Shown here: positions 33,972-44,159 of the stretch, piece by piece
How positions within the stretch are numbered: position 1 is the first letter of the stretch
Layout of the letters: every line of letters begins with the position of its first letter
DNA from: Pelomonas sp963422775
Lineage (GTDB): Bacteria > Pseudomonadota > Gammaproteobacteria > Burkholderiales > Burkholderiaceae_C
Direction of reading: 5' to 3'
DNA length: 64,000 nt
NCBI GenBank assembly: GCA_963422775.4
Contig: CAUJSJ030000019.1
Span: 62,001 to 126,000, forward strand
The notes under the pieces: model-generated
Told to the model about the DNA's origin: nothing
Seen by the model: the letters and a program-made list of their open reading frames with translations, nothing else
Database searches by the model: none
Translations under genes and position numbers: made by a program

Positions 33972-35629
33972 CAGCGCCTGCAGGCGGCGAGCAGGTCCCA
34001 CTCCGGCTTGTAGACATCCGCCCGCGCGCCCACCCAGCCCATCGCGGTGTGGAAGAGGTTGTCATGCGAGGCCGGCTTGTCGCGCAAGGCCTGCAGGCAG
34101 CCGGGCTTGAGCGATGCAGCCAGCGCGCCGCCCTCGGGCAGCCACAGGACCATCGGCACATGCGTCTGCTCGTCGGGCGCGAGGGCGTAGGGCATGCCGT
34201 GCAGGTACAGGCCGTTCTCGCCGAGGGACTCGCCGTGGTCCGACACGTAGAGCAGGCCGGTGTCGAAGGCCTGCTGCATCTGCAACCATGCGATGGAGCG
34301 GGCCAGCAGCCGGTCGGCCGTCACGAGGGTGTTGTCATAGCCGTTGACGACCTGCTCGCGCGGGCACTGCTGCAGCTCGTTGCTGCGGCATTCGGGCTGG
34401 AAGGGCTTGAGGTCGGGCGGCGAGCGCTTGAAGTAGGCCGGACCGTGGCTGCCCATCTGGTGCATGACGAGCACGAGGCCGCGCTTGAGGCGCTCCGGGT
34501 CCAGCGCGGCGATGCGCTTGTCCAGTTCGTGCAGCAGTGACTCGTCGAAGCACTCTTCCCCGTCGCACAGCCCCGCCGGCAGCGGCGCCGCGCCTGCAGG
34601 CAGTTGGGTGGTGAAGCTGTTGGGCACCCGGTCGCACAGGCCCTTGCAGCCGCTCTGGTTGTCCAGCCACAGCACGGCCAGCCCCGCGCGCTGCAGCACG
34701 TCCAGCAGGTTCTGCTGCGGCTTGTCCGCGTCGAAGGCGGAGCGGCCTTGCGGCGCGAACATGCAGGGCAGCGAGGCCGCCGTGGCCGTGCCGCAGGAGC
34801 TGACCTGGCGCAGGCTGATGACGGGAAGTCTGGCGAGCTCCGGGTTGGTGGGCCGGGCGTAGCCGTTCAGGCTGAAGTTCATCGCCCGCGCGGTTTCACC
34901 GACGACGAGCAGCAGCAGCGGCGGCTTCGCGCCATCGGCGCGCGGCAGCAGGCTTGCATCCGCGCCGATGACGGCCGGCGGACCCTTGGGGCCGGAAAGG
35001 CTGCGCACACCGACGATGCTGACCGAGTAGACCGCGTTCAGCGGCGTGACCATGTAGCGGATGCTCTTGTTGTTGCGCATCGTCGAGGACAGCGTCGCGA
35101 AGACGCTCAGCGCCAGCAGCACCATCACGACCAGCGCCAGCCCGAAGGCAGAAAGATTGCCGCCCAGGCGTTTGCCGAACGCTTGCGCAGGCGCCGCCGG
35201 TCGGCGCAGCAGCCACACCGCGGGCAGGGCGCCCAGCAGCAGCAGGCTGACCAGCAGCCGCCAGCTCAGCAGGTCGCGCGTCTCGCGCACGTCGGTCTGC
35301 ACCATGTTCACGACCATCGTCGGGTCGAACACGATGCCGTAGGTGCCGATGAAATAGGCCAGCGCTGCCGCCGCCAGCAGCAGGAAGGCCAGCACACCCT
35401 TGATGAGCCTGGGCCAGGCCAGCAGGCTCAGCACGGCACCGGTGGCGGCTGTGACCATGCCGGCGAAGGCCAGCGTGAACCCAGCGCCGACGCCGGGCAG
35501 GGCTTGCAGCTGCTTCCACAGCGGCCAGTTGGCCAGCAGACCCATCCACAGCGCGGCCAGCCAGGCCTGGGTGAGGGGACGCGAGGTCTCGGGCTGGAAC
35601 CAGGCCAGCAGGCGCTTGATCAGGGTCAT
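33971..35629 (-). CDS. eptA: Phosphoethanolamine--lipid A transferase (EptA family)
   Basis: Inner-membrane enzyme of 552 residues that adds phosphoethanolamine from phosphatidylethanolamine to lipid A phosphates, lowering affinity for polymyxin-type peptides. Five N-terminal transmembrane helices are visible, then a periplasmic sulfatase-like domain: VVGETARAMNFSLNGYARPTNP, the nucleophile segment SCGTATAASLPCMF (Thr281 and Thr283), VMHQMGSHGPAYFKR, and the metal-site SDHGESLGENGLYLHG. Multiple Cys likely form disulfides as in EptA and MCR. The start MTLIKRLL is preferred over an upstream extension without family likeness. No two-component pair is adjacent. Confidence 0.93.
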   Translation of the reverse strand: MTLIKRLLAWFQPETSRPLTQAWLAALWMGLLANWPLWKQLQALPGVGAGFTLAFAGMVTAATGAVLSLLAWPRLIKGVLAFLLLAAAALAYFIGTYGIVFDPTMVVNMVQTDVRETRDLLSWRLLVSLLLLGALPAVWLLRRPAAPAQAFGKRLGGNLSAFGLALVVMVLLALSVFATLSSTMRNNKSIRYMVTPLNAVYSVSIVGVRSLSGPKGPPAVIGADASLLPRADGAKPPLLLLVVGETARAMNFSLNGYARPTNPELARLPVISLRQVSSCGTATAASLPCMFAPQGRSAFDADKPQQNLLDVLQRAGLAVLWLDNQSGCKGLCDRVPNSFTTQLPAGAAPLPAGLCDGEECFDESLLHELDKRIAALDPERLKRGLVLVMHQMGSHGPAYFKRSPPDLKPFQPECRSNELQQCPREQVVNGYDNTLVTADRLLARSIAWLQMQQAFDTGLLYVSDHGESLGENGLYLHGMPYALAPDEQTHVPMVLWLPEGGALAASLKPGCLQALRDKPASHDNLFHTAMGWVGARADVYKPEWDLLAACRR

Positions 35630-35717
35630 TCGAGGGGGCAGGGGAGGCAGCGGCGGCGCATTCTCGCCCGCGGGGGCTGGCTCGCACGCCGGCTCTGGCG
35701 TGGCCGACAGCCTGGGG

Positions 35718-37355
35718 TCAGGCCGCGACTGCAGCCGTTGGTGCGCGCAGCGCCACGCCACCGGCCGATGTCTTGTTCGAGGTGCTGCCCATGGGCTTCA
35801 CGTAGCGGCCGTGCAGGACGTCGATCTGCTCGGCCAGCGTGACGGCGGTGTCGATCTTCTCGGCATGGCGCTTCAGCACGAGGCCGGCCATGTCGATGAG
35901 CTTGGCGTTGCGCGTTTTCTCGCCCTGCTGGATCAGCAGCTCGACGGCGACCTTGGCATTGCCGCGCAGCGAGTAGCGCATGGCCGTCTCGGCAACGTTG
36001 AAGATCTGCTGGTGGCAGTCCCGGAACTGATCGGCCGCACCCTGGTGGCCCTCGGACATCGAGACCAGGATTTCGGTGCTGGCCTTGGTGGCGCAGTGAC
36101 GCATGCCCAGGCCGCGCAGGATGGGCATCATCTCCTCCAGCTCGACTTCCTGACTGGACAAACGGATCCACAGCGCCGTCAGCAGCGACGCGGCCTCGAG
36201 GTCGAAGTTGCCGCTGTCCGCGTGCTCGGTGAATTCGCGCGCGATGACCAGGGTCTGGCCGACACGGCGCTCCAGCAGGAAGGCGAGGCCCCGGAACACG
36301 AGGTCGAAGCGCTGCAGGCGGATCGAACCCGGCGCGCGTTCCAGCGCGGCAGCCAGCGAATCGTGGGCGTACTTGAAGCCCTTGAAGTCCTTGGCATCGA
36401 AGCGCATCAGCCCGATCAACACGAGGCTGAGCATGTCGAAGAGCTTGGAGCGCAGGCCCTGCGACATGGCGCGCTCCAGCATGCGCAACGCCTCGGTGCG
36501 CTCGCCGGCGTAAAAGCCCAGCGAGCCGCAGCGCTGCAGGCGCAGCAGGCAGCCGGGCGTCAGCGTCGCGGCGGTCTGGTAGGTCTTGAGCGCCTCGCGC
36601 AGGTCGCCCTGCTCCATCTGCACATGGCCCATCAGGTCGTGCGAGTCGGCGTAGTCGGGCAACTCGCCGATGAGGTTCTCCAGCGTGCGGCGCGCCGCCT
36701 GCAGGTTGCCGCTGGCGACCTCGGTGCGCGCGACGCCCAGGCGCGCCCATGGCACGGTCTTGGCAGCGATGATGGCTTCGTAGAGCGTCTTGGCGTCGCC
36801 GAAGCGCTTGAGCCTCAGCAGCAGCTCGGCGCCGATGCGTGCGGCGTAGAGCCAGTACTTGCCCTTGGCCTCGAAGCGCGCCATGCACAGGTTGGCGGCG
36901 GTCTCGAAGTCCTGGTTCTCGATGGCCTCGAAAATGTCCTTCAGGATGCGCTTGCGCAGCCGGGCGCTGGCCAGCCGTTCGGCGAGGTTGGCGCTGGTGT
37001 AGGGCTTGATGAGGTAGGCGTCCAGCGCGGCTTCCGCGGCTTCTGCGACCTTGGCGTAGGTGGCCTCGCTCGTCACCATGACGAAGACGGTGGAGTAGGG
37101 CAGCAGGCCTTCGCGGCGCAGTTCGTCCAGCAGATCCTGGCCCGAGGTCTCGGTGGCGTCGAAATGGTAGTCGCACAGCACGATATCGAAGGCCTGGTGC
37201 TCCAGCATCACACGCGCGTCCTTGATGCGCGGCGTCTGGCGCACGGTGCCCACGCCGAGGTCGCGCAACTGGGCGGACATCAGGCTGCGCGAGTTGGCGT
37301 TGCTGTCGATGATCAGCGCCGACGCGGCCTGGATGGTGTCGTCCATCAGGAACAT
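35718..37355 (-). CDS. Response regulator with TPR-containing output region
   Basis: A 545-residue protein. The N-terminal receiver domain (residues about 10-130) has SALIIDSNANSRSLM, where the acidic pair is weakened to D-S, the phosphoacceptor region IVLCDYHF, VMVTSEA and IKPYT. The rest is helical repeats of TPR type (for example WARLGVARTEVASGNLQAARRTLENLI and ADSHDLMGHVQMEQGDLREALKTY). There is no DNA-binding or enzymatic output, so it probably acts by protein contact. GGAGGGAG lies 7 bases before the ATG. It is upstream of eptA on the same strand with an 88-base gap, but cotranscription is uncertain. Confidence 0.85.
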   Translation of the reverse strand: MFLMDDTIQAASALIIDSNANSRSLMSAQLRDLGVGTVRQTPRIKDARVMLEHQAFDIVLCDYHFDATETSGQDLLDELRREGLLPYSTVFVMVTSEATYAKVAEAAEAALDAYLIKPYTSANLAERLASARLRKRILKDIFEAIENQDFETAANLCMARFEAKGKYWLYAARIGAELLLRLKRFGDAKTLYEAIIAAKTVPWARLGVARTEVASGNLQAARRTLENLIGELPDYADSHDLMGHVQMEQGDLREALKTYQTAATLTPGCLLRLQRCGSLGFYAGERTEALRMLERAMSQGLRSKLFDMLSLVLIGLMRFDAKDFKGFKYAHDSLAAALERAPGSIRLQRFDLVFRGLAFLLERRVGQTLVIAREFTEHADSGNFDLEAASLLTALWIRLSSQEVELEEMMPILRGLGMRHCATKASTEILVSMSEGHQGAADQFRDCHQQIFNVAETAMRYSLRGNAKVAVELLIQQGEKTRNAKLIDMAGLVLKRHAEKIDTAVTLAEQIDVLHGRYVKPMGSTSNKTSAGGVALRAPTAAVAA

Positions 37356-37553
37356 GCGATCTCCCTCCTCGGCGTGCGGCCGTGGACTGTGAGCGGAAAT
37401 CGCGGCAAAAGGATCACTTATGAGCTATCGGTGTGACAGTCGGAGGACTTTAGGGTCTTCCGTCAAGAGTACTGCGCTGGTTTACGCGCGCATAGGGTGC
37501 TGACGTGATTTACGACGCAGGCTGGCCCTGCGAGGCGTGAGTGCTCCACGCAT

Positions 37554-37587
37554 AAAAAAGCCGCGGCACCCTTGCGAGTGCCGCGGC
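37554..37587 (-). terminator. Rho-independent terminator of dnaJ
   Basis: On the minus strand a 10-bp perfect stem GCCGCGGCAC / GTGCCGCGGC (37578-37587 with 37560-37569), an 8-base loop, then TTTTTT (37559-37554). It lies 18 bases after the dnaJ stop and ends the grpE-dnaK-dnaJ unit. The next 198 bases up to the receiver-TPR gene start hold nothing I recognise. Confidence 0.9.
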
Positions 37588-37605
37588 CGCGTGAAATGAG
37601 CCGGC

Positions 37606-38757
37606 TTACTTGAACAGGTCCTTGACCCGGTCCGTCCAGCTCTTGGCGTTGGGCGAGTGGCGCTCGCCACCCTTCTTCAACGACTCGTCCAGCTCCTTGA
37701 GCAGCTTCTTCTGGTGCTCGGTCAGTTTGACCGGCGTCTCGATGGCGATGTGGCAGTACAAGTCGCCGGGGTAGCTGGAGCGCACGCCCTTGATGCCCTT
37801 GCCGCGCAGGCGGAAGGTCTTGCCGTGCTGCGTGCCCTCGGGCAGTTCGATCTCGGCCTTGCCGCCCAGCGTCGGTACCTCGATGGTGCCGCCCAGCGTC
37901 GCGGTGACCATGGACACCGGCATCGTGCAGTGCAGGTCGTCGCCGTCGCGCTCGAAGAGGTCGTGCTGCTTGATGCGGATCTCGATGTAGAGATCACCGC
38001 TCGGGCCGCCGTTCACGCCGGGCTCGCCATTGCCCGCCGAACGGATGCGCATGCCCTCGTTGATGCCAGCGGGGATCTTCACTTCCAGCGTCTTGGTCTT
38101 CTTGACCTTGCCCTGGCCGTTGCAGGTCGTGCAGGGGTCGGGAATGATCTTGCCGCTGCCATGGCAGTGCGGGCAGGTCTGCTGGATGCTGAAGAAGCCC
38201 TGGCGCATGTGCACCGTGCCCGAGCCCTGGCAGGAGCCGCAGGTCTTGGCACTGGTGCCGGGCTTGGCGCCGCTGCCGCCGCAGGTCTCGCAGCCCTCCC
38301 AGCTCGGGATGCGGATCTGCGTTTCCTTGCCGCGGGCAGCCTCTTCGAGCGTGATCTCCATCGCGTAGCTGAGGTCGCTGCCGCGGTAGACCTGCTGGCC
38401 ACCACCGCCTCGGCGCTGGCCGCCCTGGCCGCCAAAGATGTCGCCGAAGATGTCGCCGAAGGCCTCGGCAAAGCCGCCAAAGCCTTCCGCACCCGGGCCG
38501 CCGCGGCCGGCGCCCATGTTCGGGTCGACGCCGGCATGGCCGTACTGGTCATAGGCCGCGCGCTTCTGCGCGTCGGACAGCATCTCGTAGGCCTCCTTGG
38601 CCTCCTTGAACTGCTCTTCGGCCTTCTTCGCACCCTCGCCCTGGTTGCGGTCGGGGTGGTGCTTCATGGCCAGCTTGCGGTAGGCCTTCTTGATGTCCTC
38701 CTCGGTCGCGTTCTTGGCGACGCCGAGGATTTCGTAGTAATCGCGCTTGGAAGCCAT
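37606..38757 (-). CDS. dnaJ: Chaperone DnaJ (Hsp40)
   Basis: A 383-residue type I J-protein, cochaperone of DnaK. The J domain with HPD (KHHPDRNQG) is at residues 1-70, a Gly/Phe-rich linker follows (GFGGFAEAFGDIFGDIFGG), then four zinc-finger repeats CxxCxGxG (CETCGGSG, CGSCQGSG, CPHCHGSG, CTTCNGQG) and the C-terminal substrate-binding barrels. The start is MASKRDYYEILG. It follows dnaK by 68 bases with a hairpin in the gap. Confidence 0.98.
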   Translation of the reverse strand: MASKRDYYEILGVAKNATEEDIKKAYRKLAMKHHPDRNQGEGAKKAEEQFKEAKEAYEMLSDAQKRAAYDQYGHAGVDPNMGAGRGGPGAEGFGGFAEAFGDIFGDIFGGQGGQRRGGGGQQVYRGSDLSYAMEITLEEAARGKETQIRIPSWEGCETCGGSGAKPGTSAKTCGSCQGSGTVHMRQGFFSIQQTCPHCHGSGKIIPDPCTTCNGQGKVKKTKTLEVKIPAGINEGMRIRSAGNGEPGVNGGPSGDLYIEIRIKQHDLFERDGDDLHCTMPVSMVTATLGGTIEVPTLGGKAEIELPEGTQHGKTFRLRGKGIKGVRSSYPGDLYCHIAIETPVKLTEHQKKLLKELDESLKKGGERHSPNAKSWTDRVKDLFK

Positions 38758-38779
38758 GTTGTCTTCTTTGAAGGGCAAA

Positions 38780-38811
38780 GGCCCGGCGGCGCTTTGCAGC
38801 ACCGCCGGGCC
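38780..38811 (-). terminator. Hairpin between dnaK and dnaJ (possible attenuator)
   Basis: A perfect 10-bp stem, GGCCCGGCGG (38780-38789) with CCGCCGGGCC (38802-38811), and a 12-base loop. On the minus strand it is followed by TTTGCCCTTC, a weak T tract. It may trim dnaJ expression below dnaK or protect the upstream mRNA end. Confidence 0.5.
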
Positions 38812-38825
38812 GACTCAACGAGGGC

Positions 38826-40791
<1,966 letters not shown>

Positions 40792-40868
40792 TTGGAACTC
40801 CTGAAGATTTGTTGATGTGTTCGATTTGTGGATAACTCAGCCGCCTTCAAGGGGCGGCGGGCTGTGAA

Positions 40869-41393
40869 TTACTTCGGCGCCGCGACCGTCACGAGGGCCG
40901 GCCGCAGCACGCGGTCAGCGATCAGGAAGCCTTTTTGCAGCACCATGACCACGGTGTTGGCTTCCTGCTGCGGGGCGGGCACGACGGAGATGGCCTGGTG
41001 CTGGTGGGGGTCGAACTTGACGCCCTGGCCGGGGTTGATCTCCACGACCTTGTTGCGCTCCAGCGCGCTGGAGAGTTGCCGGCGCGTCGCGTGCACGCCT
41101 TCGAGCACGGTTTCGACGCTGGCGCTGGGCGTGGCGATGGCCGCCTCCAGGCTGTCCATGATGGGCAGCATGGCTTCGGCAAAGGCTTCAACGGCGAACT
41201 TGCGAGCCTTGGCGACGTCCTCATCCGCGCGGCGGCGAGCGTTCTCCGTCTCGGCCTTGGCGCGCAGATAGGCGTCGCTCATTTCAGCGAGGCGGCCTTC
41301 CAGCTCGGCAATCTTGATTTCTGGATTCAGCTCGGCGGCCGTGGGTTCGGCAGTGCCGGCTGCGTCTTCGGGCAGGGATTTTTCGGTGGTCAT
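40869..41393 (-). CDS. grpE: Nucleotide exchange factor GrpE
   Basis: A 174-residue protein that releases ADP from DnaK and acts as a thermosensor. A long N-terminal helix (IAELEGRLAEMSDAYLRAKAETENARRR) for dimerisation is followed by the small beta domain (GVKFDPHQHQAISVV, VLQKGFLIADRVLRPALVTV). The start MTTEKSLP was chosen; an upstream in-frame extension runs into the sigma-32 promoter. First gene of grpE-dnaK-dnaJ, 77 bases before dnaK. Confidence 0.97.
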   Translation of the reverse strand: MTTEKSLPEDAAGTAEPTAAELNPEIKIAELEGRLAEMSDAYLRAKAETENARRRADEDVAKARKFAVEAFAEAMLPIMDSLEAAIATPSASVETVLEGVHATRRQLSSALERNKVVEINPGQGVKFDPHQHQAISVVPAPQQEANTVVMVLQKGFLIADRVLRPALVTVAAPK

Positions 41394-41418
41394 GGCATCA
41401 AAAAGCGGGATCGTGTTG

Positions 41419-41446
41419 ACTTGGGGCACGATGTCCCGGTTTCAAG
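41419..41446 (-). promoter_or_regulatory. Sigma-32 (heat-shock) promoter of grpE-dnaK-dnaJ
   Basis: On the minus strand CTTGAAA (41446-41440), a 13-base spacer, then CCCCAAGT (41426-41419). This matches the RpoH consensus CTTGAAA-N13-CCCCATnT closely. It lies 26 bases before the grpE ATG. No CIRCE/HrcA element was seen in the gap, so control is probably by RpoH alone. Confidence 0.8.
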
Positions 41447-41474
41447 AGGGGGGATTCGAAACGAATTATCCGGG

Positions 41475-41927
41475 TCAACCCGGATCGCCTCTGTCGGAGG
41501 CGTCGTCCGAGTCGCCGGAGTCGTCCAGCGACACCGACCAGCGGTCCCAGTCCGCCAGGCGGCGGCGATCCTGCTTGGTCGGCCGACCCTGGGCGATGGT
41601 GGCAGCCGGCTCGGGCGCCAGCCGGCGCGCCTCGGCGGCGGCCTCACGGGCCGTGATGCTGGCCTGGGTTTCGGCGTAGAGGGCCTGGGCCTGGGGTGCC
41701 GGGCCGCGCTGGTTGGACAGGCCGAGGACTGAGACCTCGCGCACCAGCGTACCGATGCGGATGGCAAGCAGGTCGCCGACCCTGACGTCCCGCGCCGGCT
41801 TGACCGGCTGGCCGCCCACGCGCACACGGCCCAGGTTGATCTCGTCGACGGCCAGCGCCCGGGTCTTGTAGAAGCGCGCGGCCCAGAGCCATTTGTCCAG
41901 GCGCATGCTGCTGGGCGCCTCGCTCAA
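41475..41927 (-). CDS. hslR: S4-domain RNA-binding heat-shock protein (HslR/Hsp15)
   Basis: A 150-residue S4 RNA-binding protein; in E. coli Hsp15 binds stalled 50S subunits with attached nascent chains. The core RLDKWLWAARFYKTRALAVDEINLGRVRVGG is diagnostic, and the C-terminal GRPTKQDRRRLADW is typical. The start is either TTG at 41927, overlapping the hemH stop as TTGA, or ATG at 41906 (MRLDKWLW); the family usually has a few residues before RLDKW, which favours TTG. The acidic Asp-rich C-terminal tail is longer than in E. coli. Confidence 0.9.
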   Translation of the reverse strand: MSEAPSSMRLDKWLWAARFYKTRALAVDEINLGRVRVGGQPVKPARDVRVGDLLAIRIGTLVREVSVLGLSNQRGPAPQAQALYAETQASITAREAAAEARRLAPEPAATIAQGRPTKQDRRRLADWDRWSVSLDDSGDSDDASDRGDPG

Positions 41928-43030
41928 TCGGCGGCTCCCGCTGCGAGCGCCCGCTGGCGCTGCAAGGCCAGGGTGTCGGGGTGGGGCGGCTCAATCGGCC
42001 AGCCCTGCAGATGGCGTTCGGCGAGCTTGGCCAGCGCGCGCATGCCGGCGGGGTGGTCGTTCAGGCAAGGAATGTAGGCAAAGCGCTGTCCGCCGGCGGC
42101 AAGGAAGGCGGCGCGGGCCTCCTGGGCGATCTCTTCCAGCGTCTCCAGGCAGTCGGCCGAGAAGCCCGGGCAGATGACGTCGACGGACTTGCAGCTGCCC
42201 TGGGCCAGCTTGATCAGGCTGGGCTCGGTGTAGGGCTCCAGCCACTTGGCCTTGCCAAAGCGGCTCTGGAAGCTGACCAGCAACTCGCCAGGCTGCAGGC
42301 CCAGGGCCTCGGCCAGCAGCCGGCCGGTCTTCAGGCATTCGCAGTGGTAGGGGTCGCCCAGATGCAGGGTGCGCTCGGGCATGCCGTGAAAGCTCATGAC
42401 GAGCTTCTCGCCGCGGCCCTCGCGCTGCCAGTGATCGCGCACGCTCTGAGCGAGTGCGGCGATGTAGCCTGCGTCGTCGTGATAGTGGTTGATGAAGCGC
42501 AGCTCGGGCACATGGCGGGTCTGCAGCGCCCAGCGGGCCACGTCGTCGATGACGCTGGCCGTCGTCGCGCCCGAGTACTGGGGGTAGGCGGGCAGCACGA
42601 GCACGCGCTTCACACCCTCGCGCTTGAGCGCATCCAGCGTCGCGGCGATGGCGGGCTGGCCGTAGCGCATGGCCGGCGCCACCCGCACGCGCAGGCCGCG
42701 CTCGCCCAACTGGCCCTGCAGCAGCCGGGCCTGCTTCTCGGTCCAGACCTTGAGCGGCGAGCCCTCGGACGTCCAGACCGTCGCGTACTTGGCCGCGGAC
42801 TTGGCCGGCCGCACGCGCAGGATGATGCCGTGCAGGATGGCCAGCCAGATCAGCCGGGGGATCTCGACGACGCGTGGGTCGGCCAGGAACTGCGCCAGGT
42901 AGCGGCGCAGCGCCGACGCCGTGGGCGCGTCGGGCGTGCCGAGGTTGCAGAACAGGATGGCCACATCGGTCGCCAGCGGGCCAGCGGGAGCAGCGCCGTG
43001 GCGCTGCGGCGGTTCAGGTGCAAAACGCAT
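41924..43030 (-). CDS. hemH: Ferrochelatase
   Basis: Inserts Fe2+ into protoporphyrin IX, the last step of haem b synthesis, at the inner membrane. The 368 residues include ILFCNLGTPDAPT, LPAYPQYSGATTASVIDD, the catalytic-His segment MSFHGMPERTLHLGDPYH, FQSRFGKAKWLEPYTEP and VICPGFSADCLETLEEI. The start is MRFAPEPP. It ends overlapping the start of hslR. A haem gene next to the heat-shock block is a common betaproteobacterial arrangement, usually with hrcA and nadK beyond it; here a cyclase gene stands in that place. Confidence 0.97.
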   Translation of the reverse strand: MRFAPEPPQRHGAAPAGPLATDVAILFCNLGTPDAPTASALRRYLAQFLADPRVVEIPRLIWLAILHGIILRVRPAKSAAKYATVWTSEGSPLKVWTEKQARLLQGQLGERGLRVRVAPAMRYGQPAIAATLDALKREGVKRVLVLPAYPQYSGATTASVIDDVARWALQTRHVPELRFINHYHDDAGYIAALAQSVRDHWQREGRGEKLVMSFHGMPERTLHLGDPYHCECLKTGRLLAEALGLQPGELLVSFQSRFGKAKWLEPYTEPSLIKLAQGSCKSVDVICPGFSADCLETLEEIAQEARAAFLAAGGQRFAYIPCLNDHPAGMRALAKLAERHLQGWPIEPPHPDTLALQRQRALAAGAAD

Positions 43031-43035
43031 TGGGA

Positions 43036-44004
43036 TTAGCGACGGGAGCGTGGGCCGCCGAAAGGTTGCGGCTCGGTGTCGTAGAAGTGCAGCACCTCGA
43101 AGCGCACGACGGGCGACTGCTCGTCGGTGGGCAGGCCGCCCAGGCCGATGACGCCGCTGCCATGCAGCGTGCAACTGCCGCGCTTGAGGCTGAGCAACTC
43201 GCCCGAGTCGCCGAAGCGGACGTAGGTGCCGTTGTACGAGAGGTCGGTCAGCTCGAAGCTGCTGCCCTGCCAGTCGATGCGGGCATGCGAGCGCGACACG
43301 CGCGCGTCGGTGATGCAGTAGGTGGCCTGCACGCTGCGGCCCAGCACGATGGGCATGGCGCCGATGTCGAAGACGCGGTCCAGGTCTTGCCAGATGAGGC
43401 GCATGCCGTCGGGCTCGACCGAGCGCATCGGCTCGCCGAACTGCGTGGCGGTGTCGTCGGCACTGACCAGCGGCGCGGCGTCCATGCGGTAGACATGCAC
43501 CGGCTCGATGCGGCCGCGCACGGAGATGCGGTCCAGGCTGCGAAAGCGCCCCTTGGACGCGTGGTGCAGGCCGGCCAGCACTTCCGCCGTGATGAGGATC
43601 TCGCCGTCGCCGGCATGGTCGATGAGGCGGGCCGCGACGTTGACCGCATCGCCGAAGCAGTCGCCGTTGAGCTCGACGACCTCGCCGCGCGCCAGCGCCA
43701 CCTGCAGGCGCATGGCCAGCATGGCCGGGTTGCTCTGGCGGCGGGCGCGCTGCACGGTCTTCTCCAACATCTCCTGCATGCGCTGGGCGGCGCGCACGCC
43801 ATCGCGCGGCGTGTCGAAGGCGGCCATCAGGCCGTCACCCAGCGTCTTGATGAGCTGGCCGCCGCTCTCCAGCACGGCCTCGCTGATCTGGCCGACGGTC
43901 TGCGTGACCATGCCGCTGGCCTCGGCGTTGCCAAGTGACTCGTACAGCCCGGTGCTGCCGCGCAGGTCGGCAAAGAGGACGGTGCGCTCGCGGATCGCGG
44001 TCAT
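43036..44004 (-). CDS. Class III adenylate/guanylate cyclase with FHA domain
   Basis: A 322-residue soluble protein. The N-terminal class III cyclase domain has VLFADLRGSTGLYESLG (metal-binding Asp), GGQLIKTLGDGLMAAF (second metal Asp) and GDCFGDAVNVAARLI. The C-terminal FHA domain (about residues 215-305) has the phosphothreonine-binding pattern IVLGRS, VSRSHARIDW and LSYNGTYVRF. It may thus make cAMP or cGMP in response to a Ser/Thr-phosphorylated partner; a kinase is encoded at 60896-63292. It lies 5 bases upstream of the hemH start on the same strand, so the two are probably cotranscribed. Confidence 0.9.
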   Translation of the reverse strand: MTAIRERTVLFADLRGSTGLYESLGNAEASGMVTQTVGQISEAVLESGGQLIKTLGDGLMAAFDTPRDGVRAAQRMQEMLEKTVQRARRQSNPAMLAMRLQVALARGEVVELNGDCFGDAVNVAARLIDHAGDGEILITAEVLAGLHHASKGRFRSLDRISVRGRIEPVHVYRMDAAPLVSADDTATQFGEPMRSVEPDGMRLIWQDLDRVFDIGAMPIVLGRSVQATYCITDARVSRSHARIDWQGSSFELTDLSYNGTYVRFGDSGELLSLKRGSCTLHGSGVIGLGGLPTDEQSPVVRFEVLHFYDTEPQPFGGPRSRR

Positions 44005-44023
44005 GTCAGCAGTTTATCGGCGT

Positions 44024-44047
44024 AAAAAAGGCCGGACGGGCCGGCCT
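44024..44047 (-). terminator. Rho-independent terminator of rpoD
   Basis: On the minus strand AGGCCGG-loop-CCGGCCT (44047-44029) followed by TTTTTT (44029-44024). It is 113 bases after the rpoD stop and just before the cyclase gene start at 44004, separating the two transcripts. Confidence 0.85.
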
Positions 44048-44159
44048 CAGGAAGAAGTTGCGCGCAGCTTGTGCCCTGCCTCGCTGCGCGAGTCAGGGCG
44101 CAAGTTGCGTTGCCGCTACGCGGCAGTTCGCTGGCGCGAACCACGTCTATGACCAACCT

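Noticed and set aside
44103..44125. Second hairpin near the rpoD 3' end (around CGCAAGTTGCGTTGCC)
   Set aside because: Short imperfect stem without a T tract; the terminator at 44024-44047 is clearly better.
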